Positions 1 to 10,154 of a stretch of DNA of 64,000 nt are shown in pieces. The DNA comes from Endotrypanum monterogeii (lineage: Eukaryota > Euglenozoa > Kinetoplastea > Trypanosomatida > Trypanosomatidae). The position numbers and the translations under genes are program-made. The stretch spans positions 64,454 through 128,453 of the forward strand of contig CM007336.1 in NCBI GenBank assembly GCA_000333855.2, read 5' to 3'. The notes under the pieces were generated by a model that saw only the letters and a program-made list of their open reading frames with translations, ran no database searches and was not told where the DNA came from. Each line of letters starts with the position of its first letter. The first letter of the stretch is position 1.

Positions 1-1086
1 CCCTGAGATTTCGGTAATTATGGAACCCGACGACATGCTCAGCGTAGCCGAACATTCGTTTGCCTGCGCAGCAGCCGCTACAGATGGCGATGCCGTGATA
101 GATGCGGTTTTTTCCCCCCCCTCTGCGACCCCCCCCTTCCTGTCACCTTCGTCATCCTCGGCCTCAGAGCGATCAAGGTCATGCAGAAGTGCTCTGATTT
201 CGTCCGGAGTGAAGGACGGCGGCGGGGGAGAAGTCGCAGGTGCGCTGGGGTCCGTTGCGGGAGTCGTAGCACTCGAGCTGCCGAACATACGCCCAGGGAC
301 CGTGTTGGAGGGACCTCCCAAAGACGAGGCGCCCCGCTCCTGTTGCATAAGGTAGACCTGCCGCTCCTGTTCTAGCCAGTATTTGGTAAACAAAAACTGA
401 AGCACCAAACCGCAAACCCATCGCAACTCGGAGACCGACGGCAGCACACCGTGGGCCACGCGCTGTCGCACCTCCACTGCCTCTTCAGGAAAGCCAATCT
501 CGCTCGCGCGCTTGCGATACGTGTCGGCAGTCCCAACAGCAAAGGAGCCAGTCATTATATGAACCGCACGCAAAATGGCGGCACCGTAGCACATGCGAAG
601 TGGCATATCCCCCAGAGCGCCTTCTTCGTCCTGTAGCATTGAATCCATGAGCACCTCGGTTGACTCCACGTACGCAGGCAGCTGGCGTTCTTTGCGTGTG
701 CGCTGGCGCCATATATGGATAAGCCCCAGTGCACGTCGCTTCGCGGCTGCGGTGGCGGTCATGTCAAACAGAAGTCGCTTCACTTCCGTCCACTCGGACC
801 AGTCCGCTCCGAAAACAGTGGAGAAGATACCCGGTGCCCCGATATGCACATCGTTGGTTTCTTCCGCAGTGGACATACTAGTGCCTGTTACAGTGGCAGT
901 CAGATCCGCTGACGACTTCCCTCTGGTCTCCGTGAGGGCGGCTGCGCTTTCTTTGCGCTCCCTACACCTTTGGGGGGCATCAAGGTCACCAAGATCGTCA
1001 AGACCGCCACGAATGCGGTGCCCGCGGAATCGCCGCTCTGCCAACGCCTGACGGTAGCGCCCATCATCTACGTGAGAGCGACGCAT
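1..1086 (-). CDS. LAS1: LAS1-like HEPN endoribonuclease, C-terminus cut by window edge
   Basis: The frame is open from an ATG at 1086 to the window edge (362 residues, no stop), so the C-terminus is missing. Residues 95-150 and 160-180 fit the LAS1 pattern: DWSEW..VK.LLF, then a Leu/Ile-Trp-Arg helix, LPAYVEST..LM, and LRMCYGAAILRAVH. Residues 198-242 contain R207-x4-H212 (VRQRVAH), followed by LP.VSELRW...LQFLFTKYW. This is the HEPN active-site region of LAS1. In yeast and animals LAS1 cuts ITS2 of pre-rRNA together with the GRC3/NOL9 kinase in the nucleolus; the same role here is inferred. Residues 270-330 are Pro/Ser-rich and acidic linker. A pyrimidine tract ending in CAG lies 5 nt upstream of the ATG; if that site is the splice acceptor, Met71 is an alternative start. 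Confidence 0.75.
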   Translation of the reverse strand, partial: MRRSHVDDGRYRQALAERRFRGHRIRGGLDDLGDLDAPQRCRERKESAAALTETRGKSSADLTATVTGTSMSTAEETNDVHIGAPGIFSTVFGADWSEWTEVKRLLFDMTATAAAKRRALGLIHIWRQRTRKERQLPAYVESTEVLMDSMLQDEEGALGDMPLRMCYGAAILRAVHIMTGSFAVGTADTYRKRASEIGFPEEAVEVRQRVAHGVLPSVSELRWVCGLVLQFLFTKYWLEQERQVYLMQQERGASSLGGPSNTVPGRMFGSSSATTPATDPSAPATSPPPPSFTPDEIRALLHDLDRSEAEDDEGDRKGGVAEGGEKTASITASPSVAAAAQANECSATLSMSSGSIITEISG

Positions 1087-1091
1087 GGTTA

Positions 1092-1093
1092 CT
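1092..1093 (-). promoter_or_regulatory. candidate spliced-leader acceptor AG for the LAS1-like gene
   Basis: On the minus strand a long pyrimidine-rich stretch (about 1095-1135) ends in CCAG just before the ATG at 1086. It fits a trans-splice acceptor but would leave only a 5-nt leader, so another AG may be used. Inference only. Confidence 0.3.
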
Positions 1094-1371
1094 GGCGAAA
1101 GGAGGCGTAAGACGAGCGAGAGTGCCAGAGGGATGCGTCTAACCCCCACTACCCCACCTCACTCGGTCCTTCAACGAAGGTGGTGCAGTAAAAAATACAA
1201 ACAGTCTACGAGGGTTGATCGAAAAGGGATAAATAAAATGAGGTCGCCTTGGTGTGTGTGTGTGTGTTTCAAGAGTTAAACGATTAAGCTTACAATGAAG
1301 AGTAATAGGAGACTGCGCTATCAACAAAGGGTATGACAAACCGCTGGCGATAAGTACTACCCTGCTTCGGG

Positions 1372-1438
1372 AATATATATATATATTTATATATTTATAT
1401 ATTTATATAAATATATATTTATAAATATAAATATTTAT
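1372..1438. repeat. AT-only tract
   Basis: About 67 bp made almost solely of A and T in imperfect TATATT/TTTATA units, followed by a T-rich stretch. Simple sequence, likely spacer. Confidence 0.85.
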
Positions 1439-2384
1439 CTTTTTTTTTCTTTTTTCAGCAAAAGGGTCTCTACTTTTGCTGCTCTGGGCGTTTCATTTCT
1501 CCAAAAATTACCTCGGTGACTTCTCGGAGCGTGGATTCACACGGGCACAAAAAGATGAGCAAAATGAGCCTCCGTCAGCACCACAGCCTCAGAGATGATC
1601 CGTTTTTTTTCTGTTCTCAACCATAAAAAAAGAAATAAAAAATTGAGGCCGAGGTAGTGTGCCGCGCCCACACAGTGTTAACCCCTCTTGACCTTCAACC
1701 CTTGACAATTGAAAAAACCTTTAGGGGAACCACTTTTCCCGCGAAGAACAACACAAAATCACAATTTAAAAGGTTTTCTTGGGCAGGGGCGATGGAACGA
1801 ATGCGTGAAGATCAGATCGAGGGGGAGGGAAACAGAAGAGAAAGACATAGAGGAACAGTAGAAAAAGAGGGCAGTAACGATACATGGGACAGCACCTCTG
1901 TCACTCGGCAAGGCAGTGTTTTCTGCTACCACACGCAAAAAGAAAAACAAATTCCATGTGTTCAGTATTTTTCCCACAAAAGACTCAGGTCAGTAATGGG
2001 GAGGGGGGAGCGGATCGAGATACAAAACCCATGCTCGCGCGTCAAGCGCGACTCCTTCATCTTCGTCGAAGGCGGACGAGATGAGATGTATCAAGAACCG
2101 TAGGAGAATCGATCCTGCCATAAGGGTGAAGAAAAAAATAAAGGATATTTTTTATCGTATGCTGAGCTGCCGTAGAGACAGACCATGGCCTGGGGTCTGC
2201 AAAATACTACTGCAAGCGGTTTCCCTTCCCCCCCCCCCTCCCCTCCTCAAAACAAAAAAGAAGAGTCGACTCTCAACAAACATTCCCGCACCACTTCGCA
2301 TACCTGTATCGGCGTCACCTTGTTGTTTGGGATCAGAGAAAAGGGAAGGGGGAAAGAGGTGATACACTCGGCATACAGGCTGAA

Positions 2385-2473
2385 ATATATATATATATTT
2401 TTTTTTAAGAAGTCTTTATGGATATGTCTGTGAGGATAACGAGCAACCTAATATATATATATATATTTTTTTT
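2385..2473. repeat. paired (AT)n-T8 tracts
   Basis: Two copies of an (AT)n run directly followed by eight or nine T (2385-2406 and 2449-2473), 43 bp apart. On the transcribed strand each reads A8-(TA)n. Confidence 0.7.
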
Positions 2474-2991
2474 CGAAGTAAACCATTACGCGATGCACAC
2501 ACTATCACCGCCTCACCAGTTCCTCGATGCGCACTCCAAACAAACCGCTGTGTATCGATACCCCATCGCGCATAAAGAAGCGATCCAAGTGCCCATGTCA
2601 ACCTGTATCTCCGCTGTCCTCTTTTACCTTTAGGTGAATACATCCGCGTCTCGCTTCAAAGACGTATCATTAGGAGGTGTGGGACAAAGGTGAGCGCGCG
2701 TTACGGCCAGTATAAGGCTGGCACTTCGAATACGGATTCCGACTAGACACACAAACACACACATATCTACGCCAGACCCCCCCCCTGCCCACTTGACATG
2801 CCGTGTCTCACAGCCCATAAGTGAGGGGCAATCCCAGCCGTAGGGATTGTGTTTGAGACACATCGGCAGGCTGCGGCGCATGTGAATAGGACAAATATGA
2901 CAAACAGCACACGTTGCCCCGCTTCATGCCGCCTGTGCCCCGTCCGCTGGCATCAAAGAGAGAATAAAGCCGCTGCGGCAGTTCCTGCCTG

Positions 2992-3011
2992 AGAGGGGTT
3001 CTTACCCCTCT
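2992..3011. other. stem-loop in the 3' flank of carrier 1
   Basis: AGAGGGG at 2992-2998 pairs with CCCCTCT at 3005-3011 around a 6-nt loop, about 300 nt downstream of the carrier stop codon. It would lie in its 3' UTR. Function unknown. Confidence 0.4.
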
Positions 3012-3315
3012 GGAATAAAAGGGGTTTCAACTTTGTCGGGGTGAAATACGAGTCTTCCGTCTTATTTTTCCAGAGACGGTCAGCATCTGTAGAGCACTCA
3101 CACCCGCACCCTGCTCCAACGCTCACATCGCCGACAGTACTCACAGAGTTGTGGCTAATGGAGCCTCCTGTGTAGAGAAAAAGCCTCAAAAGTCTGAAAG
3201 AATTCTGAAAACCTCAAAGCACCTCAGCGACAACTGTCACTAGGGTGCAAAAGAGATCCGTCCCCCACCCTCCCCCATCCCATGAAGAGGGGGGTGGTTC
3301 TGCCGTAACCCTCCG

Positions 3316-4185
3316 CTATCCCCCCCCTCCTCCGTGGGGTGCAGGAGCGAGTGCACGGCTGCAGGTGTCAAAGACAGCAAAAATCACTGCGTTCGAAGGA
3401 AATGAGCGAGCTGCGGTGAGAGTCCAGCCCCGATAGATAGCACGCAACCCCTCCTGTCGATAGACGCGCCCCATCGCCCCCCATAGCGTCATGTTCCCAT
3501 ACGCTGCGTCCACCTGGATGCGGGTTTTGATCATGTCGGAAGGGTAAAACAAAGTCCAGAAGGCAACGCCACTTCCCCCCCCAGCAACCATGAGCTTCCA
3601 CAGCGGTAGTTCGTGCGTCGACATTCCCGCTGGTGTCATCCAGCTTTTTAGGCTATCATAGGTCCCACACCACACGATGGAGCCGGGAACCTCGCGGCAA
3701 AGCATCGCAGTCCCACCCTTGTATAATCCTTTGAGCCCACCCTCCCGAAAAATCTTTCGGGCGCAGTCTAGCGATCCGCGGTACCGTCGGCTTCCGTTCA
3801 CTGTGCCATCAACCTGCATACGGCACTTGACCAACTCGAAAGGCGTCAAGCACACCGTCGCTGCCAAACCACTGCCGCAGCCGCCGATGACGATCTGCCG
3901 AGCAGTCGGCCTATCATCCGCACCGATCATGCGCAGCGTCCACTTGTACGACGCGAGGACCCACGCATGTTCGACACTGGAAGCGACAAGGCGAGCAGTT
4001 ACACCCCGGTAGAAGCCCGTGGGACCATTTTCCGTCAACACCTTCGCTATGCAATCTGCATAACCTGAGCAGCGGGTGCCGCCGTGGCTCTGTAGAAGCA
4101 CCTTCACCGTGTCGAAGGGGTGCTCGATCAGCACACCTGCAAAACCGCTAGCCGTGCCAGCGATCATATCGTTATACAATGTCAT
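3316..4185 (-). CDS. mitochondrial carrier (SLC25) family protein, ornithine/acylcarnitine-carrier-like
   Basis: The 289-residue product is a normal length for a six-helix inner-membrane metabolite carrier. The three carrier repeats each carry the Px[D/E]xx[K/R] signature: HPFDTVK at about 22-28, TPFELVKCRMQ at 114-124 and YPSDMIKTRIQ at 214-224. Each is followed by a Gly-rich second half (GFYRGVTARL, GLYKGGTAMLCREVPG, AIYRGWTLTAARSFPSN). The RE-P-G and R-FPSN helices resemble ornithine/carnitine-type carriers, but substrate cannot be read with certainty. The start is the ATG at 4185; the frame is open a few codons further up but only via GTG. The protein ends in PAPH followed by five glycines encoded by a G-run. 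It is related to the second carrier at 7305. Confidence 0.9.
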   Translation of the reverse strand: MTLYNDMIAGTASGFAGVLIEHPFDTVKVLLQSHGGTRCSGYADCIAKVLTENGPTGFYRGVTARLVASSVEHAWVLASYKWTLRMIGADDRPTARQIVIGGCGSGLAATVCLTPFELVKCRMQVDGTVNGSRRYRGSLDCARKIFREGGLKGLYKGGTAMLCREVPGSIVWCGTYDSLKSWMTPAGMSTHELPLWKLMVAGGGSGVAFWTLFYPSDMIKTRIQVDAAYGNMTLWGAMGRVYRQEGLRAIYRGWTLTAARSFPSNAVIFAVFDTCSRALAPAPHGGGGG

Positions 4186-5405
4186 GGGCGCCACCACCCC
4201 TCTGCCTCCCTAGCCTGTGTTTTCTCTCCTCCCCCTCTTCCTCTCAGACTCCCAGGGCCCAAATCACAGAGGGAATTTAGTGCGAATGAGAGACCCCACA
4301 CGGGGGGACACGAAGCAATATCACCCCTAGCACAGAGCGGTGCAGCGCGCTGAGCGAGCTCCACTAAATGAGGTAGTAGACTCTGGGCAGCAAGAGGTGT
4401 GTTCTCGCGAGTGTCGTGTGGATATTCGGGAAATCCCACAAGCAACATAACCCATGTGGGCAATACAAGAGGGAGCTACACCTACAGCCGAGAGGAAGCG
4501 ACTTTCTGTAATTATCCAAGAATGCAGCGAAGGCGCACACGGGTCATTCACCAACTCTACCCCCGCACAACAAATGAACACACCAGCTGTCACCCTCACC
4601 ACGAACACAAAAAAAGCGTGCACAAGTCGCTGCTAGCCTCCGATGTGTCCCTCAACGACCACACCTTAGCTGTCAAGTGATTGCCCTTCACTGAAAAAAC
4701 AGAAGATATGGAAAGGAGCGCACTGCCACATCGCTCGCTTAATTCCCAACAACCCGCAGTCTTTTTTTTTTAACACGCCACGCTGGTAATCTGTAGCAAC
4801 GTCGAATTTAGTTGCTTTGTATGTGAGTGTGAGGGTGTGTGTGTTTGTGTGTGCAAGGAAGAGAGGGCGAGGAGGAGGAGGGGGCTGTACCAAGAAAAGG
4901 TAAAATTTTCACGGATAGTGTGTGGAGGAGGGCACTGAGACAACAAAAAGGGTGAGGATCCTGTCACGCCAGCTGGTTACCCAGGAAATGGCTTACAGCC
5001 GTTTCCCCTGCAGCACAGCAGATGAATACCCCACAGTGCCACACCGCGCACACGAGCAGCGTTCGAAAACACTGGCCGAGTGCAGTGGGGGGGGGGGGAG
5101 ACGATACCGCTCAGTTCTTCCCTCGCGGCTTTCTGATTTGAGTGGCCCATGTGATAGGTGCTTACGCGTGCTTCAGCGTGTCGTCCTTCGTCAATGGAAA
5201 GGGAAAAAATGGGAACATGAGGAGAAAGTGTTCTACACACCTCATTGTCCATCATCAGCGGATGAGCAGCACACAGAACGCTCGTGTATGCTTCACCAAC
5301 GTGGCAGAAAAATGAAGGCGAGTCGGCGAAGTGTAAGTGCCTCCGTCCTTCAGACCTGACATGGCCACACTGGACAACCGCAAAAAAAAAAAAAGCTTAA
5401 ACACC

Positions 5406-5407
<2 letters not shown>

Positions 5408-5438
<31 letters not shown>
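5408..5438. repeat. (CA)n microsatellite
   Basis: Uninterrupted CA dinucleotides over about 31 bp, preceded by a run of A at about 5382-5393. Confidence 0.9.
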
Positions 5439-5441
<3 letters not shown>

Positions 5442-6252
5442 CTGGCTTAGACGCAAAACCTATATATCCTGCTGCCATGCACACAGAATCTATGTTGACC
5501 AATAGTCTAGAGCCGAGGAAGAGGGAGAGCAGACTCCTTAGCTCCTCAATGGTTACTTATATGACATATGCGCATGGCTGGGGCCCCGGAATCGAGGTGA
5601 GAACGCGCATTTCACCTCCCCGCTTACAAGTGACGCGTAAAAGGAAGAAGAGGGGGAAAACAGTCGTAAGGAGAAATTCCCGTGCGCTTCTGTGAAGTCT
5701 ATCTCTTAGTTTTGTCATCACTACACCGACTGTTCTCCTCCTCCTTACCCGCCCCCCCCCCCGCCCACATAGTCCACACAGAAGACCCCATACACTCTAG
5801 AGAGAGTTCGGTGACTGAAATGAGGTGGCACTTGAGTCACTCAACAGCGAACCTCGACAGACACATGTCCCCCACGAGACAGGAGACCATGGTATAATAG
5901 CATCTATGCACGGACAGCCACTGAAGCGAACACCGGCATGAACTACTCCAGTTGAAGCACTTCAACACGCCGACTTGTGCAAAAAAAAAGTCTTTAGCAG
6001 CATACAAATACACGAACTGAGCAGAATATACATATATATATATATACGTACGCTTACTTATTTATCCCGTCTGCCTCCCATCCCCTCCCCCCCCCTGATC
6101 ATGAGAAGCATTCCTCTTATTCGGTAGAAAACAAACAGATCAACTCACCTTTACATACATCAGACTGGAAGGGAAGAAACAAAGTACACGCATTCAGCAT
6201 CTGCAGAGCAGAACCTCGTCTCCGGCGCAGATTCCGAACAAAAATACAAACG

Positions 6253-6290
6253 CACACACACATATATGTATATATATATATGTGTGTGTG
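6253..6290. repeat. compound microsatellite forming a perfect inverted repeat
   Basis: CA repeats run into TA repeats and then TG repeats. Bases 6253-6267 are the exact reverse complement of 6276-6290 (15-bp arms, 8-nt centre), followed by a further TA run to 6299. It could extrude as a cruciform, or fold as a hairpin in RNA. Confidence 0.75.
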
Positions 6291-7304
6291 TATATATATC
6301 AGTGGTGCGATCGTATATGAAGAACCGGTTAATTAGGAACAAGGAAAGTATGACGGCGCGTGCAGCTGGAATCGACGTCAATAATAAAAAAAAAAAAAAT
6401 ACGCACCCTTCAAAAACATTCACAACGGAATCCGCTTGAAGATTCGGGACGAGTGAAAAGGAGAGCAGATGCCGAGAATGTGGCAACAGTCGTTGGAGCA
6501 GCGCCACCTAATGGTTCGCGTGGAAGGGCAAAAAAAAAAAAAAACTTAATCGCAGACGACAGGAGCAGACAGGTGAGTACAGCTATCAGCCGCAGCATCG
6601 GTGGCTTCTGGTGAGGAGGACGGTAGGCTATGGAAGCGATATCACTCGTAGTGCACACACTATCCGTGGCGTGAAAACGAACAGACAGCAAGAAAACCCT
6701 TCAGTACATCGCCATCGCCCTGACGAGGACAGCCCACCCCCCCCCCAACAGATCTTTTGCCTTTTTTTGACAGAACACAGGAAACGAAGCACAACACGAC
6801 GTTTGACTGGGAGGAGGAAGAGGTGAAGCGAAAAGGTTAAGCTCAGAGAAGTAGAAGCGAGCAGGAAGAGGCTGACGAATACCAAATAAAGAAAAAGTGT
6901 GCACGACTGCTAAGAACTGCTGTTTCGCTGCACGACACAAGCGACATGGTGGGCCAAACACAGGTGCAAATTAGATCTCCAAAAAAAAAAAACAGAACGT
7001 TGGAGTGCACGAGAAGGCAAGATGAAGAAGATGTAAAAGAAGGAGGAGGAGTAACCCTCACAGAAGTAACAGCAAATATCGTCTGCTTTCTTGTGTGTCT
7101 CGCGCAGCACCACGAGAGTGGCAACGCGAATCCAGATATTTGTCGACGTGGATGAGGGGGGAAGGGAGAAAAAAAACTGATGTCAGTCTGTGTGCTTCAG
7201 CGAAAGGGAGGCTGGTCTGGCGCGTTACCTAGTGCCTATCTACGCGCCATAACGACAACCCTCTTCACCCCAACATACACACACACACACACCTTATTTT
7301 TTTT

Positions 7305-8456
7305 TTACTGCCAATACGTAAAGAGCTCTGCTTGCGGTTCGAAGAAAATATTTGGTGTCGACGCCGCCGCGCTGTCGCGCATACGTGTGACCACACAGGG
7401 ACACTTACGCAAACAGCTGCTGCACTGCTCGTGCGTGGTGAAGACGATGCTGCTTGACAAGAACGCCCGTATCATTGTAATACCCCAGCCACGGAACAGC
7501 GACGCCACTCCCCCTGTGCGGTAAAGACGCGCCAGTGTCTTTGTGAACCCTTGCTGTCGAGCTGACGGGCACACCTGCATATTTGTCTTGGCCACGTCTG
7601 CCGGGTATGCAACGGTCCAATAGCAGCAGCCGCTGATCCCGCCAGCCAGCATGGAATGCCACACAGGCAAAGCTTCACCAGCGCGCAGCGGTTCTGTAAG
7701 CTCGTGCGCTAGCCATTCTCGTGACTGTTCGTAGGAGACAAAGTATGCCATATTGCCTAGCACAGCACGTAGCACCGTACCAGTCATGCCGGTGTATAGT
7801 CCGCACACACTGCGTGTCGCCACGTGGAAGAGAGCAGCTCTGTGAGATGTCGTTTGGCGATGCCTCCAGTGCGGACTGGCGTTTTGCATCTGCCTGTTGC
7901 ACTTGAGTACTTCCACAGGCGTCAAGACAAAGGAAACGGCGAACCCCGCGCACGCAGAGGCTTTCCAGTGCGCTGGTGATCTCCACACCGAGGTCTGTGA
8001 CCGAAGCAGCTGCCGCTGCCCATGACTGTCGTCCTCTTGAGGGCTTTCGTGAGGTTGTGACATCTCGACCAACAACCGCATCCGCTTTTTCCCGTCCTCT
8101 CGCTCCTGGTGTTGTAGCTGCTGCTTTCTCAAGAAGTATTGTAGAGATTGGCTGTAGACTGAAAAGACCACAGCAGCCTCCGCACCCTGAGCTGCAAGCG
8201 GCAGACTCAAGCCGCGATAAAAAGACCGTACACCGCCACACCGGTAAAGCTGGGAAGCACACTGCCAATAGACCCTCGGCGCACCTCCCCTGCTGCTGGT
8301 AACAGCGGTAGAGGTGGCGGAGTTTTGAAAGCGGGGAGCTTGCACATAACTGCTCACCTGCATACGTGTTTTCACTGTATCGAGTGGGTAGTCGGCAAGA
8401 ACACCTGTCATACCCGCCACGGTACCTGCAGTAAGGTTAACGACCGCCTCCGACAT
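7305..8456 (-). CDS. mitochondrial carrier (SLC25) family protein with an inter-repeat insertion
   Basis: A 383-residue carrier paralogous to the one at 3316. The three signatures are YPLDTVKTRMQ, TPVEVLKCNRQ and YPADVAKTNMQ. The last repeat aligns closely with carrier 1 (AGG.SG..YWT..YP.D..KT..QV, then FRGWG.T..R.F.SS). About 45 extra, charged residues rich in Gln/His/Glu lie between repeats 1 and 2. By family topology that loop faces the intermembrane space. A C-terminal tail of about 25 residues follows the last helix. I chose the ATG at 8456 because it aligns with the start of carrier 1; an in-frame ATG at 8492 would add 12 residues. Substrate unknown. Confidence 0.85.
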   Translation of the reverse strand: MSEAVVNLTAGTVAGMTGVLADYPLDTVKTRMQVSSYVQAPRFQNSATSTAVTSSRGGAPRVYWQCASQLYRCGGVRSFYRGLSLPLAAQGAEAAVVFSVYSQSLQYFLRKQQLQHQEREDGKKRMRLLVEMSQPHESPQEDDSHGQRQLLRSQTSVWRSPAHWKASACAGFAVSFVLTPVEVLKCNRQMQNASPHWRHRQTTSHRAALFHVATRSVCGLYTGMTGTVLRAVLGNMAYFVSYEQSREWLAHELTEPLRAGEALPVWHSMLAGGISGCCYWTVAYPADVAKTNMQVCPSARQQGFTKTLARLYRTGGVASLFRGWGITMIRAFLSSSIVFTTHEQCSSCLRKCPCVVTRMRDSAAASTPNIFFEPQAELFTYWQ

Positions 8457-9411
8457 CTGCAGCCTCGACGAACACAACACGTCGTCGTGCATTCTTCCCC
8501 TTCGCTCTTTGGTTCGGTATAGCCCTTCATAAATGTCAGAGCCTCCCCTGACAGATGAATTGTCTGTGGCAGCTTTATCTCCGAGGGAACACGGAGAGAA
8601 GATACACCGCTACTGTGAGCTACACTGATGTAAAAAGTGGTCGGTAAAAAATTTAAAGCCATACAGGCAAGAGGACACACACACACACACACACACACAA
8701 ACGAAGTGCCCGTTGATTTGCTTGGTTGGAGTGCAGGATTAAACAACACTTCCGCTCCCCGCCTTCCCCGCAAAATGCACCTTATTTTTTCTTTATTTTG
8801 ACTCTCAGTATTCCTATGCTGTGGTGCTGGCGAAACAATGCTCGACAGAAAACGCGAGTGGCATGCAGATCACTGATGTCAAGCAGAGGATGCCCTCCGT
8901 CCCTGCGAGGTGGGCAAGCACAAATGCAGGGTTTAAGATATGACACCTCTTCACCCTCCTCTTGCTTCAAGGAGTTAATGAGAAAACAGGGAGAGAAATT
9001 CGAGACTAGTCGTGCAGATCTACACCGCCAGGGTGACAGTGAAAGCTGAGAGTCGCAGCGGTCAGGATCAGAGCTACCCTCCACATACCCACACTTACAC
9101 AAGCCTACAAAACTAGACAAAGGTATTCTGCACGGGTGAGAAATCAAGGGATTACGGGCATCAAGTCGTGTGGCAGCAGTAATGATGAGAGCGAGAAATG
9201 AGATGCAGGCAAGAAAGTAAAAAAGAAACGTGCTCAAAGGAATCATATAGAGCATTAAAGAAAGAAAGACAAGGGATCCCGAGGCCGAGCAGCGCCAGCA
9301 TACGTCCTCTGATGCTGCACCCGCCTCGAACCACTACATCTACTACTCCTCTCCCACGTCTGCAGGACAGAGCGGATGCGTCAGTGCGCTCCACCCCGAT
9401 GCTGTCTCTGC

Positions 9412-9466
<55 letters not shown>

Positions 9467-9758
9467 GGTGTTGAACTTCCTCTCTGTAGCCCACCATGAA
9501 ATACTATATTCTTCCCAATACCTCCTCCTCTCCTTTGACAAATATATATATAATCAATATTTCTTTAACCGCATCATCACTCATGAAAAAGAAAAGTATG
9601 TCCTCGATCCGGGTGGTATTGCTCAGCAGGGTCGCAGGCGCGCTCCATAGCATGCCATAACACCTGATAGCACACCATGTCCCAACTACACGGCCCCCGA
9701 ATCTCTTCCCCGTGTTCATGAATGCAAATCCTGTTGCCCCCTCTCCTGGTGGAACCTA
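8457..9758. other. intergenic spacer upstream of carrier 2
   Basis: It holds the carrier 2 leader and the 3' flank of the small gene at 9759. It contains (CA)n at 8674-8699 and a long (CA)n at 9414-9464. The open frames at 8782-9255 and 9161-9541 have no recognisable features and partly consist of repeat translation, so I do not call them genes. Confidence 0.55.
9414..9464. repeat. (CA)n microsatellite, about 51 bp
   Basis: One of the two longest dinucleotide runs in the window. It reads TG on the transcribed strand and lies about 300 nt downstream of the stop of the gene at 9759. Confidence 0.9.
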
Positions 9759-10154
9759 CTAAGCTTGTGGGCGCCTACACTTCCGCGGCGGAGCATCACA
9801 CGAAAGGGAATCGTTGCCGTCTCCCTCACTCCACTCGCAAGAGTGGACAGGAATGCTACTGCCGTCTATCGTTCCGGTGGCCCGCTCCTCGGCTGCGCAG
9901 TCATCAAAGGACCACCGGGCGTCATCTTCGCCAAAAAGTGCGTAGCACTCCTGTTGCGCACCGGTGATGAAATCTAGTAGATCGGTGAACGGCCCCACCT
10001 GCTCACCACTGGCCACAATTTCACAATCTTCTGGGGAGCTCGAAGCATATGGGTGAGGCTGACAAATCAACTTCTCCTTGTGTGCCGCAGCGTCGTAGCG
10101 GAGCAGCGTCTTCGGTGGCCGCAGATAAACGACTTGCACCAGCGCGTTCTCCAT
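9759..10154 (-). CDS. small hypothetical acidic protein
   Basis: A 131-residue frame starting MENALVQVVYLRPPKTLLRYD. I do not recognise the family. The N-terminal third is mixed hydrophobic/basic and could form a small beta-rich fold. The rest is acidic and Ser/Asp/Cys-rich (including a WSFDDCAAEE segment) and ends in a basic PPRKCRRP tail. The frame stays open upstream to 10394, but that part translates a (CA)n repeat and reads as leader. A pyrimidine-rich stretch ending in CAG at about 10262 gives a plausible leader of about 107 nt. Support is its isolation between two well-defined genes on the same strand. It could still be non-coding. Confidence 0.5.
   Translation of the reverse strand: MENALVQVVYLRPPKTLLRYDAAAHKEKLICQPHPYASSSPEDCEIVASGEQVGPFTDLLDFITGAQQECYALFGEDDARWSFDDCAAEERATGTIDGSSIPVHSCEWSEGDGNDSLSCDAPPRKCRRPQA

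Larger units (their letters stand above)
1087..3315. other. intergenic spacer between LAS1-like gene and carrier 1
   Basis: It should hold the 3' UTR of the carrier gene at 3316 and the 5' UTR of the LAS1-like gene. It has an AT tract at 1372-1438 and two similar (AT)n-T8 tracts at 2385-2406 and 2449-2473. It also has a C-run at about 2230-2240 and hairpins at 2035-2084 and 2992-3011. I found no convincing gene on either strand. Confidence 0.6.
4186..7304. other. long intergenic spacer between the two carrier genes
   Basis: 3.1 kb without a convincing gene. It should contain the carrier 1 leader and carrier 2 3' UTR. It shows a 12-G run at about 5087-5098, (CA)n at 5408-5438, a C-run at about 5752-5762 and a compound CA/TA/TG inverted repeat at 6253-6290. 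Several 9-14 A homopolymers also occur. Short open frames here are of low-complexity composition. Confidence 0.6.

Noticed and set aside
1657..2103. 148-codon plus-strand open frame in the first spacer
   Set aside because: Opposite to all real genes, low-complexity Arg/Glu-rich composition, no domain, and an ordinary length for an AT-poor spacer.
8782..9255. 157-codon minus-strand open frame with a hydrophobic N-terminus
   Set aside because: No motif, Cys/Arg/Ser mixture typical of spacer, lies within the expected UTRs; overlaps another equally unconvincing frame at 9161-9541.
9320..9345. GGTTCGAGGC on the minus strand, like a tRNA B box
   Set aside because: Flanking bases do not form the T-stem, acceptor stem or an A box; no tRNA supported anywhere in the window.
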